From: Bacteroidales bacterium
GTDB lineage: Bacteria; Bacteroidota; Bacteroidia; Bacteroidales; UBA1715
Direction: 5' to 3'
Assembly: GCA_017552705.1 (NCBI GenBank)
Contig: JAFZOY010000126.1
Location: forward strand, 1 to 32,580
DNA: 32,580 nucleotides
Both the position numbers and the translations under genes were made by a program. This document shows positions 31,601 to 32,580 of this stretch, in pieces. The notes under the pieces are model-generated. The model saw nothing but the letters and a program-made list of their open reading frames with translations. It had not been told where the DNA came from and searched no databases. The stretch's first letter is position 1; the number at the start of each line of letters is the position of its first letter.

Positions 31601-32110
31601 GACATTCATCGTCAGATTTGCTTTGGTTGGATTATTATCACAAAACTGAGGATGTGTGATACTTGAAGCATATATCACAAAACGATACACGCTATTTTGG
31701 CATAAATCAAAATCAATAGTCTGCTCGTAAATCTGCTTGTCCAAACTATTATTTCCAACATTGACAAGTAGCATTCCTCCATTTTCATTACCAGTATGGT
31801 CACGGCCTGCGGTAAACCAGTTTGCATCTTTATTACAACTTTTAGGACGTTTAATAGCCCACTTTGTACTATTTACAATACCGTAGTACATGTCGTTAAT
31901 TTGCGAGCATTCTCCATCTTGTCCGTTTCCTGCAAATGTATGGTCAATTAATTTCTTGGAATCATCTGGAAAATCTCGGATTACTGTATCTTCCACAACG
32001 CCAAAATCCTCACGCCACACAAGATTCCAATAACCTGTTTGTGCCTGCACAGCACAAAAGGAAGCAAGCAAACATATACATATCAATATTTCAGAAAACG
32101 TCTTTTTCAT
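19607..32110 (-). CDS. Giant T9SS-secreted modular surface protein with about 36 Ig-like modules and a gliding-motility type C-terminal domain
   Basis: The chosen start gives 4167 aa with signal peptide MKKTFSEILICICLLASFCA; a longer frame from GTG 32176 overlaps the -7 box at 32146-32153 and is rejected. Residues about 25-720 hold a tandem pair of large modules, each opening W(R/K)EDFGV and followed by an Ig-like module with QxSxDxGxTW. From about 720 to 3990 I count some 36 Ig-like modules of 70-110 residues, linked by Pro-rich hinges such as VHPLP or IIPCP; most have one Cys early (VCxG) and one late (NGCES), suggesting a disulphide in each. A PKD-like module (ASFSWSIPG, LWNFGHQNE) follows, then a type B sorting domain of about 90 residues (ALYVPDVFAPANP, WGNMLWYSNEV, WDGRYNGK, ending VILLR). 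It is expected on the cell surface or secreted, as an adhesin or filament comparable in design to SprB-like proteins. Ligand unknown. No frame break is seen over 12.5 kb. Confidence 0.9.
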   Translation of the reverse strand: MKKTFSEILICICLLASFCAVQAQTGYWNLVWREDFGVVEDTVIRDFPDDSKKLIDHTFAGNGQDGECSQINDMYYGIVNSTKWAIKRPKSCNKDANWFTAGRDHTGNENGGMLLVNVGNNSLDKQIYEQTIDFDLCQNSVYRFVIYASSITHPQFCDNNPTKANLTMNVYNVKNPTPVLIKTFETSDIPLWELPLKDNGDVDWGETGQGFYSPFAERAWSQYQVEFTAGDGDKLKLEVVNHKNGGCGNDFVIDDISLYRYDVQQVIDPTISINTISQESTTSASGCVFLARFSVPTEVLDSWKDIYSQVYFLWQRSRDDGYTWINMPEPVSGIDKNNIEWEVPTGVREVYRVIITGSTTDVDAKSEAEYIALHGGPSNGCSYYSISNTLAGVSPEPDCSYKDNLKTIWKEDFGVIDKSLIRANADVKLNPFTTPGDQFNGNDYIITSDPYTAVGEQTNPTCYYDCFQRKLTDFYSPNANDAVLYSRLLSGGQSTVFEKVLNGPFCNCKAYIFSFKTLTLNTYTDMFYAVYVKDAAGNILAGDDNIKNGGEASPSWKQYVYPFEIPINYNGNITVQVIYKGNQNWNVPTIFDDFEVKICQEKVPQASLAFDNNSSLHYIANFDCSATPTHIAGLSGFDSWTLEYPNAAFVWQMSQDGGSTWTTISETTQNHYCDDLEDGETLFRVVIGENSTVAQQVAANGKPSDACATYQITNVVGLSCRGVTCTKPAAVSILSTDDDDVLCPDGSTTLSVSESATVVGTFDYLWFKDEIGTDLEAVAIAHDNTSTAEVQYVDAGTYVLLVRDATYPTAQKCWQQAEIELTKAESPVLKSITGGDEFCYGTQTMPQVTYTFDKGEPPYKFKYRLSTNGVDNDVARTLPDDETTFSLVAPSITNATIQNKFIYTLVSLEDSYGCMAPSSTLSASITVNPVPSAVIESVAPVCEGSDIPLKGSSNITGVSYRWTKGDARTLVSESQNPILRDVTVADAQTYYLTTKTIHNCVSIEASKDVVVYKQPVITEIKAEPEEVCSGNDITFSATVDNVGEGEPSYSWTGTSSGSSETLVVSKNVTAETTVTEQLTYTMKYTTTLSCSVTSEEITATIYKIPDAPDVSAWSNPVEYCIGAEAEQLSAVGENLTWYLPDGTTSTVAPTPLTNEADKTVTYQVTQTVNNCESPKASITVTVHPLPTPVITASKDEVCSGTEAVTLGLDGVTYVSQTWTGANVSVLNDYRKASPVIAKSTAAGTYTFGVTVVDEHNCEASAAVTKTITFFPKPTASVVASESGICNLTATDLTATVSEPDGTGVWTNADETSETSATFTASAVGQSTVKYVYTSIHGCKSDEATATIQVYAIPAKPIVANKHPQYCMGKNAAQLLASTASQTATLTWFNSTMDVLPDAPTPTTSAEGVQQFFVKQTDNGCTSDTAKIEVTVFALPNPTITASADAVCKGSNINLSTEEYSNYVWNDGGNGYLLNAAKRESTLNTRTIATSSFTVGLVVTDENNCSNVVPVEKTFTIYPIPEVTISAQPSEICNLTTTDLTATVSEPDGTGEWTNAEGLTETTAKFTASQTGTQEISYVYTSKNNCVSPIAKTNIVVNSIPVKPTVADKQVAYCVNATAAPLTAMATTTTASLAWFDGEGNELAEAPTPTTAEATTFVYGVKQIDNSCASDTAKITVTIHPLPEPVISVATNSACKGTPVQLSIEGVVQESQMWTYTPSSVKVLSDQSIAAPVLLPTTPVETYTIRVEVTDKNNCKNTSEPVTVTIHPIPTVSISIDDKVCEDGELKTTTVLSVEPAGGTGQFSASGSGVIDETTGVFDPQASGAGDYTISYEYTSSDADGSCKTITPATTLIHVLPRPTVTLKASKSSVCESGANSDVVTMTVETTPEGGTGVFSCATADINETNGALTPSHEIIGPHTITYVYTDLDNCTTEVSTNVTVHELPDVRFDDATPIEICYKSEEFDLMVSPTSPGVGIFSGAVSSGTINPSVVGAGDNQTIVYTYVDEYGCTNSAQHTISIVNVSKPTIEGGNSKMIVRGSDGELSDEPDLTAIITTPGDGVVWQQGETNESTATLFVTGLTKNSLEGTYSYSIVESHDIIDGTCYSDEVVATVVISDCPAKTPFANNEYYCVGTGKKVVLSAEPAEGSLAPGNKISWFNTNPTGIRDANAADLLDNNTELRLSDLFGYDVLQPSERIVYVAEYDAEHSCWSGGRPVTIKVIANPIVMVDVPEHVCGKDGAVLFKMVPATGILTTSFEVEGFDADAKQWIPTPNPDRPDKPVKCPIEYTVVEHHTYGTTTVSCQTVELKTVTAHFVPTYPISENKTWLIDEISGIPDDYMTASLVSPGKKIVWYSDNLKSDVLNEENSKSFTPDRDGLSVEAEGKNSLVKSYWVSQTDNYGCESDLVEVKLHLLDCPWTAPVAQSVVACQFDETVPALTASTDVDAIGDNPTEWLWYDPDGVTTHSVADDDGSSSYNHGVTAENENVQSYFVSYKAKVTSVNDRECESPKTPVSITINKAPDIKMNDTLLCYADGSRTLSAVVNGVKSTGITEGSWLWNIEGKTGGIDPLTGILDPAFEDDEQTSEADRDHSYQVTYSYTDTKNCSFEKTVRIDVEYAQKPQVTDYNGIVSKPDPVIVTAENIETSKNHTVNWFYAKSAVSVASNDNPWQVADIDPTQETTRSYWVSQTVNGCESERVEQKVAIVDCPYGKPNVDGQMVCVGGTLNEITATTNEATPAKWVWYNGDGAVISGEESNTYHHSVSVDNAGTTTFFVSYLAEETQSGELCESQKAQVSIVVLPLPTIVLEDRQICYNEGNVLMDVSQLDYHDNGPGSGVWSVENETSAINSTSGIFRSDFKERTSGEYTVIYTYKDGKECENSASMNLTVQYVPEPVLIGHTSIVTENLAPQLSAEVLDGAEVNWFNSELESFSSNHSLVWNIGLAGNVPTEHTFYASQTFNGCESEKTSVDVLVVECPFTAPTIEDVRACVGDEHVADLEASTTESVQEWQWFTAEKQKIVNNTASLSHQVSASAVDTVGFYVNYVAVEPVTQRTCPSDSAYVRVIVLPLPEITFDEENPSVVCYDQNDVIFDATVDVHKNGVGAGSWSIVDYPNAMHSSGLLYPSFNGKVTDTYTVKYNYADAFGCTSSAQQSVLIRFVPTPSLSNHYALVTENRPVVLEGLNLEENATMRWYAQSDDMRIASSNNPWTTPDKGSVVVNKTYYASQFVDGCESERNSTTVEIIPCPVPNVTIESASVCVYESAPELHVSLGEWANRNDKSVVRIYDSEGTLLTSLSPDNLVFTPTLSKMGTYSFYAEEYNAQPQDGILAGCASPVRAKSTVVVKDIAAPTLRVGEPICFGDNQTPECVALGVGELSWFEENPGDYYENNLSVAQYAVGTKYNPTDNSVGTHPVWVLRYDDGCYSKAVMGEYTVKPRPEPPTTEGDEVCYTGSLLSNSVKVTSEVDNNSFVTWYLTEDKKGGFGLAVGSKYVPYVESPDEYTYYAAVTTDGCEGATTPATLVVKPLPQSPQIVGSNHVCTYDEAPTLKALGENITWYASDKTTVLTNDESLEITDMTPSTRVFYISQTLNGCEGPMAVFVLNVNPQPSAPKPIGASICAGNKNIPTLSTNLSIDKWYADEDLTRYLTTGYTYTPDADIVGNNDVTFYVVREQRSCVSETVPVTLRVIQKPTFSIGDDTVVCVYDSALTIQATDFVPPITESSFVGWSITNGKKSTAYLDNEEHKLVPEENKNPGEYVVKAFYRYKYDNVSCNSDTISMKYTIKKRARKPIVFTKVICHGEEIKDLQALGSPDMTWNSLDNIAPATMRGPKYKFTGQQMLDTGTYRFEIFDIEYFDEEHGCVSERDTISLTVAPGAKTKLFGVDSVCVGATESYYTQYTPGSIYYWDVKGDNLIYSKDAVSSSVRYVDWTNVGYDTLSVYEQTWAGCEGFDTLFVKVASKPVASFSWSIPGLRNVAEFVNTSMQDSLWRVVDGDSIAEPITYSMLWNFGHQNEASSVIDAVIPYEERNYPILEENYSYGYNCPILTIENSFGCKDTYTECFFINSSSALYVPDVFAPANPALGVRTFAPQGFNLKTCEVAVYDHWGNMLWYSNEVRDGMFVGEWDGRYNGKMMESGVYVWRIDATFIDGKVWDGVEVGHGKKKKYGNVILLR
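22385..25770 (-). repeat. Four tandem three-module super-repeats (X-Y-Z) inside the giant gene
   Basis: Units begin at about 25765, 24868, 24000 and 23193, with period about 0.81-0.90 kb. Each starts after a (D/E/P)CP hinge: CPAKTPF, CPWTAPV, CPYGKPN, CPFTAPT. Module X has a W(x)WY strand. Module Y opens with CY and has GxW and a Y(T/S)Y(x)D strand before NC or EC. Module Z has NWF/WY, an NPW-like turn and ends SQTxNGCES. Period and order are conserved although residues have diverged, most strongly in the first unit. A fifth CP hinge (CPVPNVT) starts the next, non-repeated module. Boundaries are approximate, read by eye. Confidence 0.75.
26550..28800 (-). repeat. Three tandem three-module super-repeats (P-Q-R) inside the giant gene
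   Basis: Units of about 741 bp (247 aa) start near 28800, 28060 and 27320. Module P opens AKP or APD and has YC(I/M/V); Q has VC(S/K)G followed by VVTDENNC-like ends; R has ICNLTxTDLTATVSEPDGTG and WTNA in the first two units, nearly identical there, with clear DNA similarity between 27459-27530 and 28196-28265. The third R module has diverged (VCEDGE, GGTGQFSASG). The high similarity of two units suggests recent duplication. Boundaries are approximate. Confidence 0.8.
29940..32050 (-). repeat. Tandem duplication of the large N-terminal module of the giant protein
   Basis: WREDFGVVEDTVIRD (near 32010) and WKEDFGVIDKSLIRA (near 30885) lie about 1.13 kb apart. Each is followed by a YxxYxxxFYxP or similar segment, a late IDDISL/FDDFEV strand, an Ig-like module with S(R/Q)DDG or SQDGG then (Y/S)TW, and a Cys-containing close (NGCSYYSISN, DACATYQITN). 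The copies are well diverged. The EDFG module resembles a jelly-roll or carbohydrate-binding type domain; ligand binding is not shown. Confidence 0.7.
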
Positions 32111-32145
32111 TAAGCCAAAATTCGTTTCTTCCTTATTATTCCTTA

Positions 32146-32153
32146 CAAAGATA
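32146..32153 (-). promoter_or_regulatory. Bacteroidota -7 box of the giant surface-protein gene
   Basis: Minus-strand TATCTTTG is an exact match to TAnnTTTG and the same octamer as before the HD gene. Transcription would begin near 32140, giving about 30 bases of leader before the ATG at 32110. No -33 TTG is found at the normal spacing, so activation by a bound regulator is conceivable. Confidence 0.5.
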
Positions 32154-32160
32154 CATATAA

Positions 32161-32177
32161 AGTGTAAAAAATACACT
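32161..32177. promoter_or_regulatory. Short palindrome upstream of the giant gene's -7 box (possible operator)
   Basis: AGTGTA (32161-32166) and TACACT (32172-32177) form a perfect 6-bp inverted repeat around AAAAA. On the minus strand it sits 8-24 bases upstream of the -7 box, in the spacer and -33 region, where a bound protein would block or help polymerase. A chance palindrome in A/T-rich DNA cannot be excluded. Confidence 0.3.
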
Positions 32178-32198
32178 AAGTATCAATATTTATTTTAA

Positions 32199-32233
32199 AG
32201 GGACACAACGGAATATCCTCCCGCCATGTCCCT
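32199..32233 (-). terminator. Weak hairpin after the upstream surface-protein gene
   Basis: AGGGACA (32199-32205) and TGTCCCT (32227-32233) can pair over a 21-base loop; on the minus strand the stem is followed by TTTAAAAT. It starts 8 bases past the stop of the partial gene at 32241. The stem is short and the T-run poor, so termination would be partial. Confidence 0.35.
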
Positions 32234-32240
32234 ACATTAC

Positions 32241-32579
32241 CTATCGTATCAACGATACACTTCCGTACTTAACCATCTTGCCGTTGCCAGCATCGAAGCC
32301 TTGCCATACCTGTCCGTCGAGGAACGTAGCCTCCATCTTCCAGATATACACATCGGACTGCATTGGCTTGCCATCGTAACGGCCATCCCAGTAGCCGACG
32401 AACATTCCGTCCTTAACCTCGTTCGAGAACCACAACAGATTACCCCACTTGTCGTAAACCGAAATCTCGCACGTCTGCAGGTTGAAGCCTTTTGGCTGGA
32501 ATGTACGTACCGCATGTGCCGGGTTCGATGGCGAGAATGCCGTTGGAACATACAGCGACGATGACAGGTTCACAAATAT
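32241..32579 (-). CDS. Second surface protein with gliding-motility type B sorting domain, C-terminal end only
   Basis: Only the last 112 codons are in the window; the frame is open to the right edge. The visible part is almost wholly a type B T9SS sorting domain: SSSLYVPTAFSPSNPAHAVR, then YDKWGNLLWFSNEV, WDGRYDGKPMQSDVYIWKM, ending YGSVSLIR. By eye about two thirds of its residues equal the end of the giant protein (ALYVPDVFAPANPALGVRTF and onward), so the two genes are likely duplicates at least in this domain. It lies upstream of, and on the same strand as, the giant gene, whose ATG is 130 bases away with its own -7 box between. The rest of the protein, and whether it is also giant, cannot be seen. 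Confidence 0.9.
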   Translation of the reverse strand: MFVNLSSSLYVPTAFSPSNPAHAVRTFQPKGFNLQTCEISVYDKWGNLLWFSNEVKDGMFVGYWDGRYDGKPMQSDVYIWKMEATFLDGQVWQGFDAGNGKMVKYGSVSLIR

Positions 32580-32580
32580 A

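Noticed and set aside
1..32580. tRNA, rRNA and riboswitch genes
   Set aside because: No cloverleaf, rRNA core or known riboswitch pattern was recognised in the intergenic gaps, which are nearly all under 200 bases; a covariance-model scan could not be run.

Overview
The window reads as a chromosomal segment of an anaerobic member of the phylum Bacteroidota, most likely order Bacteroidales. The evidence is an rplL-rpoB-rpoC block with Bacteroidota-style proteins (RpoB 1273 aa, RpoC 1431 aa), a DUF3467 gene, several -7 boxes of the Bacteroidota type (TAnnTTTG), and proteins with type IX secretion (T9SS) C-terminal domains of both kinds (type A and the gliding-motility/type B form). A cytoplasmic cellobiose phosphorylase fits a plant-fibre or gut/rumen/digester habitat, but the species cannot be named from sequence alone.

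Layout. 1-8531 (+): the 3' end of rplL, a hairpin that looks like an attenuator, rpoB, rpoC and a strong terminator. 8578-14075 (-): a leftward block encoding, in transcription order, a tail-fibre-like secreted protein with a C-terminal coiled coil, a secreted clan-CD (C13/legumain-like) protease with a T9SS type A tail, an outer-membrane beta-barrel-like protein, the eroded remnant of another T9SS cargo gene, and three more paralogues of the barrel-like protein. Divergent from it (14229-15074, +) is an AraC-family regulator. 15144-16204 (+): DUF3467 and an RlmB-type 23S rRNA methyltransferase, probably co-transcribed. 16352-18787 (+): GH94 cellobiose phosphorylase. 18890-19543 (-): HD-domain phosphohydrolase. 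19607-32110 (-): one giant gene for a 4167-aa secreted modular protein with about 36 Ig-like modules and a type B sorting domain. 32241-32580 (-): the 3' end of a second gene with a closely related type B sorting domain, running off the window.

How it fits together. Roughly 60% of the window encodes envelope or surface proteins predicted to leave the cytoplasm by Sec and, for three of them, the T9SS. The leftward block looks like one surface module: the first three genes are separated by only 6 and 3 bases, the barrel paralogues are expected to sit in the outer membrane, and the protease is expected on the cell surface or outside. From recollection of related genomes, DUF3467 normally lies directly after rpoC in Bacteroidota; here the surface block and its regulator lie between them, so 8532-15110 looks like an accessory insertion at a conserved housekeeping locus. 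The giant gene carries two different tandem super-repeat arrays that appear to have grown by duplication of three-module units. No T9SS machinery genes, tRNA, rRNA, CRISPR array or transposase was recognised.
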